This document shows, piece after piece, positions 51,701-60,793 of a stretch of DNA of 64,000 nt (positions within the stretch are counted from its first letter, which is position 1; the number at the start of each line of letters is the position of its first letter). The position numbers and the translations under genes are program-made. Source of the stretch: Tautonia rosea (GTDB taxonomy: Bacteria; Planctomycetota; Planctomycetia; Isosphaerales; Isosphaeraceae); the NCBI RefSeq assembly GCF_012958305.1, contig NZ_JABBYO010000014.1, positions 1 through 64,000 of the forward strand. Reading direction: 5' to 3'. The notes under the pieces were generated by a model. That model ran no database searches and was not told the origin of the DNA. It saw only the letters and a program-made list of their open reading frames with translations.

Positions 51701-52265
51701 CGCTGACCGAGAGGGAGTGGTGCGACGTGTGATCAAGGACGATGGCGATCGTCCTCGACTGGCAATTGAAGCCGAAGTAACGCTCGGTCAACCTCTTGTC
51801 GCTCCCCCTGGGTCCACCGGGGACACGGTCATCCTTGCCACCGCCGACGGCTGGATTCGAGCACTCGCCTCTCGAGACCTCAGTCCGGCAGGTGCCTGGG
51901 AGCTTGACGCTCCCGTCGCGCTTGGGCCCTATACAGACCTCGATTCCGGAACGGTTTTCGTTGCAGACGCCTCCGGCAAGGTCATCGCGTTCGGTCTCGG
52001 TGGAGAGCGTCTTTGGACCATTGATTTGGAGGGAGATACCTTATCAGGCGCTCCCATCATCGAGGGCGAAGATGTCTGGCTCTTGACGCTTGGGGGAACG
52101 CTGCACCTTCGATCTCGAACCGACGGAATGCCACTGAATCGGTTCGAACTGACACCTTTGCCTGCAAGCGGACCAAGACCGATTGATCATTCGATGGTCA
52201 TTCCCTCCTCGCCAGGAACTCTCCGATTGCTCCGCTCCTCAGATAATCAGGATGCGGCGAATTGA
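48738..52265 (+). CDS. FHA-domain / PQQ-like beta-propeller membrane protein
   Basis: 1175 residues. Residues 1-95 are a forkhead-associated domain (VLIGSDPKCDIVIDDAEAMPFHGRL; the S/H phospho-peptide-binding positions are altered but the fold is plain). A Pro/Ser/Arg-rich linker leads to a transmembrane helix at about residues 217-240 (VVLILVLTLVILVSLGFGLFGII). A TPR-like helical section follows (ARESFENAEYRNAIERFDLYVENYP). From about residue 480 to the end are PQQ-type propeller repeats (VYALADGFAYALDAANGAPIWHVAVG, LVRLSGSDGRLVWRQN, VIAFGLGGERLWTIDLEGD). It thus joins a cytosolic phospho-peptide reader to a periplasmic propeller. Ligand and partner are unknown; neighbours are the membrane and repeat proteins upstream. 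Confidence 0.86.
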   Translation: MATLEIHDGKGRVEYLTISPNHQVLIGSDPKCDIVIDDAEAMPFHGRLRWKTDRYKVEATPEARTLEVDGKKVVSSSFRQGSELRIGKARIFLITPDDGPAQFEKTRVQARPGAALAGGWAGQMGPMAGEVEPPSLDSALDDVEEILEQPTSTQSRGSSRRERSRPKRSSMKTVESSASIAKSHPSATSSLLLAPVRWMKSVVFGKDQAPGEERVLSSPVVLILVLTLVILVSLGFGLFGIIREMAADRAFAKARESFENAEYRNAIERFDLYVENYPRHAHVSEARVLSALSEVRQFTTGSNPAWANALAAAESMYQNLREEPAYPNVKADLAGAVLDVTNGLLDRAQRLADAQALHLAENAVALHDRIGGSAAMLARERTKVPTRLEEARASVLKAKARETALASMDAALGAGDPDATYSARDTLVTQYSDLADDPEVISRLRSANELIRSRISVDLTRVSASDDPRPDPLGPPTSLVLRSSMEPAGKSPSLVYALADGFAYALDAANGAPIWHVAVGLDCPFPPVPIPGAGGDVLVFDPRENDLVRLSGSDGRLVWRQNLGESVVDPPLILGNQLAQPTVGGRLMLMNLVNGDRQAAVDLGRKLSKTPVADELGRHYYVLADAAVAFVIQRDPVECVAVEYVGHEPGSAACPPARLGNYLLVSENRRPESGRWSLFQIESEGTRLRLRQRVPHVGWTWDTPASSGQVIWAVSDRGSIDAYAIGPYEEENPLRLIARIEPEGSRLGPTFTYARTDRELWVASARSARYDLEPQEAKLSTVWTLSQAGAAVAPPQIRDRQMILTQAPDRGRGATLWSVDPLDGRVAWRTVLGTPWPTPPEPSPGRRELASLSGDGSRLLIPLEDLQSGGFVVEPIPRPGDRRLPVGQLQRMDVGQATLILPSPDTDHLLIREQDGPDLTRVTLPSPLSARPLAWENDLLVPGIDGRVYLIEPTTGGPVADPLLPTFTGDGPISWLDPVPIGIDAIALADREGVVRRVIKDDGDRPRLAIEAEVTLGQPLVAPPGSTGDTVILATADGWIRALASRDLSPAGAWELDAPVALGPYTDLDSGTVFVADASGKVIAFGLGGERLWTIDLEGDTLSGAPIIEGEDVWLLTLGGTLHLRSRTDGMPLNRFELTPLPASGPRPIDHSMVIPSSPGTLRLLRSSDNQDAAN

Positions 52266-52285
52266 TCGGTTTGAAAGGTCGGCGC

Positions 52286-52316
52286 AAAAAAAGTCACCCT
52301 CAGAATTGAGGGTGAC
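52286..52316 (-). terminator. Intrinsic terminator of the atp operon
   Basis: On the minus strand the perfect stem GTCACCCTCA/TGAGGGTGAC (10 bp, 4-nt loop) is followed by seven T residues. It begins about 46 bp past the atpC stop. On the plus strand it also lies just after the FHA/PQQ-like gene and could act in both directions. Confidence 0.9.
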
Positions 52317-52361
52317 CTGCAGAGTTGCGTTGCGCGGCGAAGCAATCTTATCTTGATCGAT

Positions 52362-52844
52362 TTAACTTTTTGAGGTCTCTGCCAGACGAATGAGGGCCCT
52401 GGCTCGTCCCTCGGCTCGAGCCTTGTCAGCCAGATCGAGTGACGAGGTGGCTTTCCTCGATTTCGCCGAATCAAGCTCTTGATGAGCAACGTTCAGGTCG
52501 ATTTTCTCAACCGGCATGGCACGAGAAGTAAGAATGGTGACCACATCGTCGCGAACCTGAGCAAATCCACCGTCCACAAAGTAACGACGTTCCAAGGTCC
52601 CTGTCCGCAGACGCAGCGCCCCAAATCCGAGACGACCGATCAGCGGAGTGCGACCTGGCAAGACTCCGAGTTCCCCATCAAACAGGGGGAGTGCAACAAA
52701 CTCGGCAACATCGTCGAGAACAGTTGCCTCGGGAGTCACTACCAAACAGCGAACACCGTGATGTTCCTTTTTCACCGGATTGCCCGGAGGAGTATCAAAC
52801 GGTTCCTGGGGTTCGATCAGGGCCGCAGTCGTGGACATGGCCAC
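52362..52844 (-). CDS. atpC: F1 ATP synthase epsilon subunit
   Basis: 160-residue central-stalk subunit that couples rotation and regulates hydrolysis. GTG at 52844 has GGGAG at 6 nt; an ATG 6 bp inside is the alternative. The first 30 residues (STTAALIEPQEPFDTPPGNPVKKEHHG) are an extension not present in usual epsilon subunits. The core beta-sandwich (LVVTPEATVLDDVAEFVALPLFDGELGVLPGRTPLIGRLGFGALRLRT) and the C-terminal helical hairpin (ALDLADKARAEGRARALIRLAETS-like) are intact. It is the last gene of the atp operon. Confidence 0.93.
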   Translation of the reverse strand: MAMSTTAALIEPQEPFDTPPGNPVKKEHHGVRCLVVTPEATVLDDVAEFVALPLFDGELGVLPGRTPLIGRLGFGALRLRTGTLERRYFVDGGFAQVRDDVVTILTSRAMPVEKIDLNVAHQELDSAKSRKATSSLDLADKARAEGRARALIRLAETSKS

Positions 52845-52972
52845 TCAAGTCTCCCGATTCAGGCTCGCTGCAATGAAGATCGGAGCGTGGGTCAACGGAT
52901 CAGTTCACGAATGTTCCGTGCGACGATCGGGGAATCGAGTTCAAGAATCGAATCCCCGAGACAGGGCAACAC

Positions 52973-54433
<1,461 letters not shown>

Positions 54434-54499
54434 TCAAAAGCGTGGGGGGAGTGTTCAATCGTGTATCCAGCGAGGCTGACGGTATGTGAATCAAACCGA

Positions 54500-55411
54500 T
54501 CAACCAAGCGCTGCGGCACCACCGATGATCTCAGACAACTCTCGTGTAATCTGCGATTGCCGGGCACGGTTATATTGACGAGTCAGTGTCTTGACCATCT
54601 CGTCGGCGTTTTCTGTGGCGCCCCGCATTGCGATCATGCGCATAATCTGTTCACTGACGGCGGCATCGAGGAAACACTTGAAGAGTCTGACCTTGAACGA
54701 TGCCGGAACAATCTCCTCAAGAATGCTTTCCGGTTCCGGCAGAAATTCGTAAGGCGTTCGAGCTCGGGTGAGGGCTCCATTGGGACCCTGTCGAGGGTGA
54801 CGACTAAGATCCTCACTCGCACGATCCACAGTCATAGGAAGCAGCGTTTCGCTCACTGGGTTCTGGCGAGAGGCTGAAACGAATTTTGTGTAGACAACCT
54901 CAAATCGGTCGATTTCGCCCCGAAGAAACATCCCGAGATAGCGGTTTGCCAAAATCTCCACTTCATCAAACTGAGGACGATCCTCAAATTGCGTGTAGGT
55001 TGTGTCAACCGCGATTCGGCGAAAGCGGAGGAAGCTGATACCTCGTTTCCCTGATACTTCGAGCAGTGGAGTCGTGCCTGTTCCTTGAAACTCTTCGTAA
55101 TTTCGGGTCGCAAGGCGAAGCACATTGCCATTATAGCTGCCCGCTAGCCCGCGATTGCTAGTCAAGACGAGCATGCCAACTCGACGAACAGGATCGCGTT
55201 GTTCCAGCAAGGGATGAGTCACCTGAGTGGATGACGTCTCACTCAGATCACTGACAATCTCGGCAATCTTCCGGGTGTACGATTCAGCCTCCGTTGCACG
55301 GTCCAAGGCTTTTCGAAAGCGGGCCGTGGCGATCAACTCCATCGTCCGCGTAATTTTCTTGATATTCTGGACCGACTTGCGGCGTTTGATGATCGCTCGG
55401 GCCTTGGCCAT
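54500..55411 (-). CDS. atpG: F1 ATP synthase gamma subunit
   Basis: 303-residue rotor shaft. The N-terminal coiled-coil (ARAIIKRRKSVQNIKKITRTMELIATARFRKA) and C-terminal MRMIAMRGATENADEMVKTLTRQYNRARQSQITRELSEIIGGAAAL are the conserved helical termini that insert in the alpha3beta3 ring. The central Rossmann-like part (LVLTSNRGLAGSYNGNVLR) is also clear. It begins about 198 bp after atpA, an unusually long gap in which I see no gene. Confidence 0.95.
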   Translation of the reverse strand: MAKARAIIKRRKSVQNIKKITRTMELIATARFRKALDRATEAESYTRKIAEIVSDLSETSSTQVTHPLLEQRDPVRRVGMLVLTSNRGLAGSYNGNVLRLATRNYEEFQGTGTTPLLEVSGKRGISFLRFRRIAVDTTYTQFEDRPQFDEVEILANRYLGMFLRGEIDRFEVVYTKFVSASRQNPVSETLLPMTVDRASEDLSRHPRQGPNGALTRARTPYEFLPEPESILEEIVPASFKVRLFKCFLDAAVSEQIMRMIAMRGATENADEMVKTLTRQYNRARQSQITRELSEIIGGAAALG

Positions 55412-55608
55412 GATCAGGAAAGTCTCTTCTCGGGATGGACCGGCTCCGGGTCTGTCGGATCACCGGCGGATAAGGCCAATTCAATCGAAGCCGATGGCTC
55501 CGACTGGCGAGGATTCACGGGGCTTCAAGGGAGCTGGCTGCAATACCTTGAAACCCCGAACTCAATCGACTGTCCAGAGGAGGAGGGAGCTGCATGGAGG
55601 GATCAGAG

Positions 55609-57333
55609 TTAGACTGAAGCGACCGTAGCAGCTGCCCCTGATGTGTGCTGGGGATGCGCCATTGAGTAGCGTGTCCGGAATTCCTCCAGGGCTGCTCGAA
55701 GTCCGGTGACAATTTCGTCGGTGAGCTTCTTCTCCTGCACCAAGCGGTCCCGAATCTCCTTCTTCTCGGTCGCCATGAACCGTAAGAACTCCTGCTCGAA
55801 TTGCTGAACCTGAGAAACGGGTAGGCTGTCCAGGAAACCTTCGGAACCAGCAAAGATGCTCATGACTTGATCAGCGACGTTCATTGGCTGATATTGTGGT
55901 TGCTTTAGCAACTCCACCATCCGATACCCGCGATCAAGTTGTTGCTGGGTTGCCTTGTCAAGCTCAGTGCCGATCTGAGCAAAGGCCTCCAGCTCTCGGA
56001 AGGCGGCCAGGTCAAGCCGAAGCCCGCCGGCAACCTTCTTCATGGCCGGTACCTGAGCTTTGCCGCCCACACGGGAAACCGAAATGCCGACATCCACGGC
56101 GGGCCGGACACCGGCAAAGAACAAGTCCGGTTGAAGATAGATCTGACCATCCGTAATCGAGATGACATTTGTGGGAATATAGGCCGAGACCTCTCCCTCA
56201 AGAGTCTCGATCAAGGGGAGTGCTGTCAGCGAGCCTCCGGATTTCGCGGTCTTGGCGATTTTGTGTCCGGTGGAGTAGTTCGCCTTCAGATCGTGCTCAG
56301 CCTCTTCTTTACCAGGGACGCCAACGTAGACCTTCCCGTTCACACCCCAAGATTCGGTAACAGGGTCGGACGAGTTCTCTGTCGGAGCCGTCTCCGGAAC
56401 TATGACGTATTTTTCTGCCAGCTTGGCTGAGCGCTCAAGAAGGCTGGAATGGATATAAAACACGTCGCCCGGATAGGCCTCACGGCCTGGGGGACGTCGA
56501 AGCAGGAGGGACAGCTCACGATACGCGACTGCCTGTTTCGACAGGTCGTCGTAAACGCAGAGGGTCGCCATGCCTTTCTCATACATGAAGTACTCGGCCA
56601 TGGCGCATCCCGCGTAGGGAGCAATATGCGCCAGAGGAGCCGGATCGCTCGCTCCGGCGGCGACCACGATGGTGTAATCCATCGCACCTTCACGTCGAAG
56701 AATGTCGACCAGCTGAGCGGTGGTCGATTCCTTCTGGGCGATCGCCACGTAAACGCAGATGACCCCTTGGCCCTTCTGATTCAAGATCGTGTCGATCGCC
56801 ACGGCAGTCTTGCCGGTCTTTCGGTCGCCGATGATCAACTCTCGCTGACCTCGGCCGATCGGGATCATCGAATCGATGGCCTTGATCCCCGTCTGCAACG
56901 GTTCGTCGACCGGTTGCCGCTCAGCGATGCCCGGAGCGGAAGAAAAGACCATTCGACTCGAGTCGGAAAGGATTGGGCCGCCATCGTCGATTGGAATTCC
57001 GAGCGGGTTGACAACCCGCCCGACCATGCCATCGCCAACCGGTACGCTCAACAATTCTCCGGTAGCCGTCGCCGTCTGGCCTTCGCGAATCTGCTTGAAA
57101 TCCCCGAGGATGATCACACCCACCGAGGATTCTTCAAGATTCAGGGCCATGCCTCGAATCCCGTTCTCGAAAGCAACAACCTCGCCGGCCATGATGCCAG
57201 AGAGGCCGTGAATTCGAGCAATACCGTCACCGACTTCGAGCACTCGGCCGACTTCAACCCGGTCGACGTCGGCCCGGAACTCCTGGATCTCGCGCTGGAT
57301 AAGTGAGGTGATCTCGTCGGATCGGAATTTCAT
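55609..57333 (-). CDS. atpA: F1 ATP synthase alpha subunit with a long insertion
   Basis: 574-residue non-catalytic subunit from the ATG at 57333. Walker A is GDRKTGKTA (169-177), the arginine finger lies in GISVSR (Arg421), and [17 protein letters not shown] is conserved. The chain is about 60-70 residues longer than normal. Most of this is one insertion of about 55 residues (about 310-364) between [12 protein letters not shown] and [13 protein letters not shown], where typical subunits have only a few residues; the insert begins [16 protein letters not shown]. The remainder of the excess is a C-terminal extension after RYSMAHPQ. Some Bacteroidota alpha subunits also have an insert at this site (shorter, from memory). 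Confidence 0.96.
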   Translation of the reverse strand: MKFRSDEITSLIQREIQEFRADVDRVEVGRVLEVGDGIARIHGLSGIMAGEVVAFENGIRGMALNLEESSVGVIILGDFKQIREGQTATATGELLSVPVGDGMVGRVVNPLGIPIDDGGPILSDSSRMVFSSAPGIAERQPVDEPLQTGIKAIDSMIPIGRGQRELIIGDRKTGKTAVAIDTILNQKGQGVICVYVAIAQKESTTAQLVDILRREGAMDYTIVVAAGASDPAPLAHIAPYAGCAMAEYFMYEKGMATLCVYDDLSKQAVAYRELSLLLRRPPGREAYPGDVFYIHSSLLERSAKLAEKYVIVPETAPTENSSDPVTESWGVNGKVYVGVPGKEEAEHDLKANYSTGHKIAKTAKSGGSLTALPLIETLEGEVSAYIPTNVISITDGQIYLQPDLFFAGVRPAVDVGISVSRVGGKAQVPAMKKVAGGLRLDLAAFRELEAFAQIGTELDKATQQQLDRGYRMVELLKQPQYQPMNVADQVMSIFAGSEGFLDSLPVSQVQQFEQEFLRFMATEKKEIRDRLVQEKKLTDEIVTGLRAALEEFRTRYSMAHPQHTSGAAATVASV

Positions 57334-57437
57334 AGGTCGACCTTCGATGGGGGGATCACTCAAGGCGGTCGGCAACGGGATCAATCCGAACACGTTACCA
57401 ACGGAAGTCTTCGGGAAGCATTGTGGGGCACGGACGA

Positions 57438-58073
57438 TCAATCGACCACGAGATCCATGCGAGTACGAAGCTCTCCGGCTCGACTGCGGAGCAAAACCTC
57501 GTGCATGCGTCGCAATTGATTCTGGATCGATGCATCGTAGAGTTGGTCGCCGATTTGGACCACCAGGCCGCCGATGAGGTCTGGCTGAACCTCCTCGGTG
57601 ATCATGGGATTCGCTCCCCCGGCCAGGGAAACCAGGCGTTCTTGAAGTAATTCGCGCTGCTCGGAATCGAGTGGAACGGCAGATCGAACGGTTACAGGAA
57701 TGCGATGATTTTGCCGATGCCAGATGGTCCGAGCGATTCGGGCAATCATGGGGACCAGGCCGAGACGACCCCGGCGGTTCAAGACCCTGAGAAAATTCAA
57801 AAGTGTCGGGTGAGCTCGGCCTTCAAATGTCGAAACCAGCAGTTGATCACGACGCTGTTGATCTGTGATTCCCTCGGACAACAAGCTCGCAAAGACGGGC
57901 TGGTTTTGAAAAATATCAGTGACGAACTCATCGAGTTCGCCCAGGATGACTTCGGTCTCGTTGGTGGTTGCTGCAACATTGAGCAGTGCGGTCGCATAAC
58001 TCTGAGAGACCGCTTCGGTACCTTCGTCGAAAACGGTCCCTCGAACATCGGGAGATGACTCCTCGCTGCTCAT
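57438..58073 (-). CDS. atpH: F1 ATP synthase delta subunit
   Basis: 211-residue peripheral-stalk subunit. It starts at the ATG overlapping the atpF stop as TGATG. N-terminal helical bundle ([41 protein letters not shown]) and the C-terminal ...[17 protein letters not shown]...IDGS-like [27 protein letters not shown] block are typical. About 15 residues longer than standard at the N terminus ([17 protein letters not shown]). A 104-bp gap separates it from atpA. Confidence 0.93.
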   Translation of the reverse strand: MSSEESSPDVRGTVFDEGTEAVSQSYATALLNVAATTNETEVILGELDEFVTDIFQNQPVFASLLSEGITDQQRRDQLLVSTFEGRAHPTLLNFLRVLNRRGRLGLVPMIARIARTIWHRQNHRIPVTVRSAVPLDSEQRELLQERLVSLAGGANPMITEEVQPDLIGGLVVQIGDQLYDASIQNQLRRMHEVLLRSRAGELRTRMDLVVD

Positions 58074-58774
58074 CAACTGAGTCCTCCTCGACCATTAGGA
58101 CCGACTGACTGGAGTTCCTGAGAAGCCACCTCGATCAGGCGACGATGCTCATCCCCCGAGATTTCTCGCCGAAGGACCTGCCCGGCGACCGTGACTGCAA
58201 GATCGGCCGAACGTTCGTACAGTTCAGCAACTGCCTGATCCTTGGCCGCCGAAATTTCTCGGGTGGCTCGCTCGACCGTTGCTTCCGCATCAGAACGAGC
58301 CTGGCTGAGTCGTTCCTGGTATGCCGTCTCGGCTTTGCGGTTGGCTTCGTCCATGATCTGTCGGACCTGATCCTGGACCTGTTCCATTTGCTTGCGATGC
58401 TGTTCGAGTAAGGCAGCTGCCTCAGCCCGAGCGTTCTCTGCCTCTCGGAACGCAGATTCCAGCGATTGCTCGCGATCTTCAAGTGCCTTGGAGATCGGTC
58501 CCCAAGCAAATCGGTAGAGCAAGACCAGGAGCAGGAAAAAGACAATAACCGTGTAAATCGCAAGAGAAGATTCAGCAGCGAGGATATTTATCTCACCTTC
58601 GCTTGCGGCGTGAGTGTCGCCGTGCGGCTCGCCTTCATGAGTAGCGTCCGCCTGAGCCGTATCCTCGAAAGGCGGTGCGGCAACTGCCGAAACGTGACCA
58701 CCAATCCAGATTGCCGTAAGGGTGATCAGTGTTGTCATCAGTGGCCCGAAGGCCGATAGCTTGCGCCGGAGCAT
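58073..58774 (-). CDS. atpF: FO ATP synthase b subunit with N-terminal leader
   Basis: 233-residue peripheral-stalk subunit from the ATG at 58774. Its N terminus looks like a signal peptide (LMTTLITLTAIWIGGHVSAVAA), followed by a His/Glu/Asp-rich linker, and only then the usual membrane helix (IYTVIVFFLLLVLLYRFAWGPISKALEDRE). A long coiled coil follows (EAENARAEAAALLEQHRKQMEQVQDQVRQIMDEANRKAETAYQ...), ending in the delta-binding region. Typical b subunits are about 160 residues and have no leader. An in-frame ATG upstream (58858) lies inside the atpE-atpF gap and is less likely. Confidence 0.93.
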   Translation of the reverse strand: MLRRKLSAFGPLMTTLITLTAIWIGGHVSAVAAPPFEDTAQADATHEGEPHGDTHAASEGEINILAAESSLAIYTVIVFFLLLVLLYRFAWGPISKALEDREQSLESAFREAENARAEAAALLEQHRKQMEQVQDQVRQIMDEANRKAETAYQERLSQARSDAEATVERATREISAAKDQAVAELYERSADLAVTVAGQVLRREISGDEHRRLIEVASQELQSVGPNGRGGLS

Positions 58775-58850
58775 CGCAGGGGGGCCTCGCGATCGTGTCG
58801 GTTCGCGGCGATCAGGGTATGCGAAAGCGAACGAAAAGGGAGATTCATCT

Positions 58851-58889
58851 CGAAACATCCGAGAACCCTTTATGCTCTCGGATGTTTCG
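58851..58889 (-). repeat. Perfect 14-bp hairpin just after atpE
   Basis: CGAAACATCCGAGA (58851-58864) pairs with TCTCGGATGTTTCG (58876-58889) around an 11-nt loop. On the minus strand it starts 9 nt after the atpE stop. No T-run follows. It may protect the 3' end of an atpE-containing RNA or slow exonucleases. Confidence 0.7.
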
Positions 58890-58898
58890 TGGCTCGAC

Positions 58899-59276
58899 TC
58901 AGTACGCGGAAAGAATGAAACCGATGATAATCAAGGCAAAGAAGGAGACACCTTCAATCAACGCGGCCGAGATAATCATCGCGGTCTGAACATTACCAGC
59001 GGTTTCCGGTTGACGGGCCATACTTTCCACGGCCGACCGGGTCAGCAAACCGATTCCGAAACCGGCACCAATAATCACCAGACCGGCACCCAACGCTCGA
59101 GAGTCCGCGAACGCACCTTTGGCAGAAGCGGCACTTGCGATCCGAGCTGCATCCTCAGCCGATTCAGCCTGGAAGGACACGGCGGCCGAGCCGTCCTGGC
59201 CAAACGAGGCAATAGCCGGGACCAGCAGGGCGGCGGTGAAGACCAGAATCGGGGCGGCGATCTTCGCGAAGGACAT
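58899..59276 (-). CDS. atpE: FO ATP synthase c subunit with N-terminal leader
   Basis: 125-residue rotor-ring subunit. The ATG at 59276 is preferred to a GTG at 59288, because GAGGAG is then 12 nt away rather than touching the start. The first 25 residues (MSFAKIAAPILVFTAALLVPAIASFG) are a signal-like leader and are followed by a hydrophilic Ala-rich linker. The c hairpin begins near residue 60: LGAGLVIIGAGFGIGLLTRS, loop ESMARQPETAG, and the outer helix with ion-binding Glu108 (ALIEGVSFFALIIIGFIL). The position equivalent to the Na+-site Gln of Ilyobacter c is Ile, and the residue after Glu108 is Gly rather than Ser or Thr, indicating H+ coupling. Confidence 0.94.
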   Translation of the reverse strand: MSFAKIAAPILVFTAALLVPAIASFGQDGSAAVSFQAESAEDAARIASAASAKGAFADSRALGAGLVIIGAGFGIGLLTRSAVESMARQPETAGNVQTAMIISAALIEGVSFFALIIIGFILSAY

Positions 59277-59329
59277 TGGGGGGAACACTCCTCAGGGGTT
59301 GTGGGGCAGGGGATCGATGGGGCGAGGGC

Positions 59330-59357
59330 AAAAAAACCAGCGGACACCCGCCGCTGG
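59330..59357 (-). terminator. Intrinsic-terminator-like element between atpB and atpE
   Basis: Minus-strand stem CCAGCGG (59357-59351) with CCGCTGG (59343-59337), loop 7, followed by seven T residues. It lies inside the operon, about 20 bp after the atpB stop and 54 bp before the atpE start. It may terminate a fraction of transcripts or act as an attenuator. Confidence 0.7.
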
Positions 59358-59377
59358 AGAGCCCGTCCGCCGCGAAC

Positions 59378-60187
59378 TCAATGCGAGTGGACGGCCGCAC
59401 CGATAAACAACGCCGACAAGAAGGTGAAAATATATGCCTGCAGGAACGCGACGAATAGTTCGAGCAGGCTTAGCAACACCACACCGCCGACGCTGGCGGC
59501 AATGACAGGCCCTTTGATGTAGAGGGCAGCCTCCGACACCGTCAGGGTGAAGCCAAGGATCACCGCCAGCACAATGTGGCCAGCGAGCATGTTCGCAAAT
59601 AGTCGTACCGAGAGCACCACGTGCCGGATCAAGAGGCCAGCCACCTCGATGACGAACATCAGCGGCCAGAGAAACGGCTTCATGATCCAGGGTACGTCCA
59701 TATGCGGCACAAGGTTTTTCAGGAAACCAGCCGGCCCCATCTCCTTGACGCCCGCCACAACAACAGCTCCGAGCGTCATCAGAGCCAGCGTCGCCGTGAC
59801 GTTGATATTTCCCGTGGCTGAAGCCCCGCCGGGAATCATTCCCAGCAAGTTGCAGATCAGCACAAAGAAAAAAACGGTCCAGAGATAGGGCAAGAACTGA
59901 TCCGCATGATGATGGCCAATGGCTGGTCTGGCCACTTTGTCTCGAATGAAGACGAGAATCGCTTCGAAGACGTTCAAGAGACGGCCTCGAGTCACCTTCT
60001 GACGGGCCGCATGACGAGCAAGCGGAATGAAGATCGCGAGCATCAAAAGCGCGGCGACCGCTTCCATGACCATGAACCGCGTCACCTGAATCCCGAACAG
60101 GACAGGCAAATCCAGTTCTCCAAGGAACGGGATTTCGAGCGTCGGGTGATCTATAACGTGGTCGAGTGGATTGTGTTCGTCGGCCAT
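59378..60187 (-). CDS. atpB: FO ATP synthase a subunit
   Basis: 269-residue proton-channel subunit. Transmembrane segments are clear (MEAVAALLMLAIFIPLAR; FLPYLWTVFFFVLICNLLG; LALMTLGAVVVAG; WPLMFVIEVAGLLIRHVVLSVRLFANMLAGHIVLAVILGF; LELFVAFLQAYIFTFLSALFIGAAV). The essential Arg lies in LSVRLFANMLAGH. The N-terminal His/Asp-rich region (MADEHNPLDHVIDHPTLEIP) is variable. No strong Shine-Dalgarno is visible. It lies 60 bp after atpI. Confidence 0.95.
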   Translation of the reverse strand: MADEHNPLDHVIDHPTLEIPFLGELDLPVLFGIQVTRFMVMEAVAALLMLAIFIPLARHAARQKVTRGRLLNVFEAILVFIRDKVARPAIGHHHADQFLPYLWTVFFFVLICNLLGMIPGGASATGNINVTATLALMTLGAVVVAGVKEMGPAGFLKNLVPHMDVPWIMKPFLWPLMFVIEVAGLLIRHVVLSVRLFANMLAGHIVLAVILGFTLTVSEAALYIKGPVIAASVGGVVLLSLLELFVAFLQAYIFTFLSALFIGAAVHSH

Positions 60188-60247
60188 GGATGATCGTTAA
60201 GGTTCGAGAGTTCGCCGGGGGGGAAATCGTTCGAATCCGAAGGGGGG

Positions 60248-60520
60248 TCACCCACGCGATCCGTTCGATCGGGTTGAGGAGGCAAGCCGAACCATGTGAA
60301 ACATGCCAAGGAGAAAGCCCAGGCACGCTCCCACGAGAGTCGCCGTCGGTGCGGTCCCCCAACGTCGATCGAGAGCGAATCCTGCCACCGCGGGCAAGGA
60401 GAACTCAAGACCTAACGTCGAGATCCGATACGCCCAGATAAACCCAGCCGATACGGGACTCGGGGATGAAGGGGAAGGCAACCGGAACACCTCGGCCCTA
60501 TGTTGCAAGGGGCCAGTCAC
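60248..60520 (-). CDS. AtpZ/AtpI-like ATP synthase assembly protein
   Basis: 90-residue small membrane protein opening the atp operon. Two transmembrane helices (STLGLEFSLPAVAGFALDRRWG and ATLVGACLGFLLGMFHMVRL) with the conserved GxxxDrrxgt turn typical of AtpZ/AtpI proteins that help assemble the c ring. A GTG at 60520 is used; other starts further in are possible, since the first 25 residues are polar and weakly conserved. It lies about 80 bp downstream of the predicted start of transcription. Confidence 0.82.
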   Translation of the reverse strand: MTGPLQHRAEVFRLPSPSSPSPVSAGFIWAYRISTLGLEFSLPAVAGFALDRRWGTAPTATLVGACLGFLLGMFHMVRLASSTRSNGSRG

Positions 60521-60584
60521 TCTTACGAAAGGACCCGCACGGGATCATTACGACGAGCGTGGAGACGGGTCTCGAAAACCTTCC

Positions 60585-60606
60585 AGTGATCCCTGATGGA
60601 ATCACT
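60585..60606 (-). repeat. Inverted repeat at the atp transcript start
   Basis: A 22-nt imperfect-free palindrome with 9 paired positions (AGTGAT arms, one G-T pair, CC/GG, 4-nt loop). It touches the last base of the -10 and spans the predicted transcription start, so it could be an operator or a 5' mRNA hairpin. Confidence 0.5.
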
Positions 60607-60635
60607 TGATACATCGCACAGACCAGTGCTGTCAA
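60606..60635 (-). promoter_or_regulatory. Promoter of the atp operon
   Basis: On the minus strand TTGACA (60635-60630), an 18-bp spacer and TATCAA (60611-60606). The -35 is a perfect match and the -10 matches four of six. Transcription would begin near 60599, about 80 nt before atpI. Confidence 0.7.
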
Positions 60636-60757
60636 CTCCCCAGACCCCACTTTGAGAAATTTTTCACAGATTGGCCGCGGCCTTTACCCGTTCATGCCGG
60701 AAACTGTACCAACTCGCTGCAAGTGTCCGTTGATGGACACCCTGGACATTTTTTTCA

Positions 60758-60787
60758 TTGACAGGAAGTGGTAAATAATGGTATCAA
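60758..60787 (+). promoter_or_regulatory. Promoter of the candidate small RNA
   Basis: TTGACA (60758-60763), an 18-bp spacer and TATCAA (60782-60787): the same hexamers and spacing as the atp promoter, on the opposite strand. Transcription is expected to begin near 60794. Confidence 0.65.
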
Positions 60788-60793
60788 CATCGT

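Noticed and set aside
60723-60755. Hairpin plus seven T residues upstream of the small-RNA promoter as a terminator
   Set aside because: The stem and the T-run are separated by 8 nt and no plus-strand gene precedes it. It may only be part of the intergenic regulatory region.
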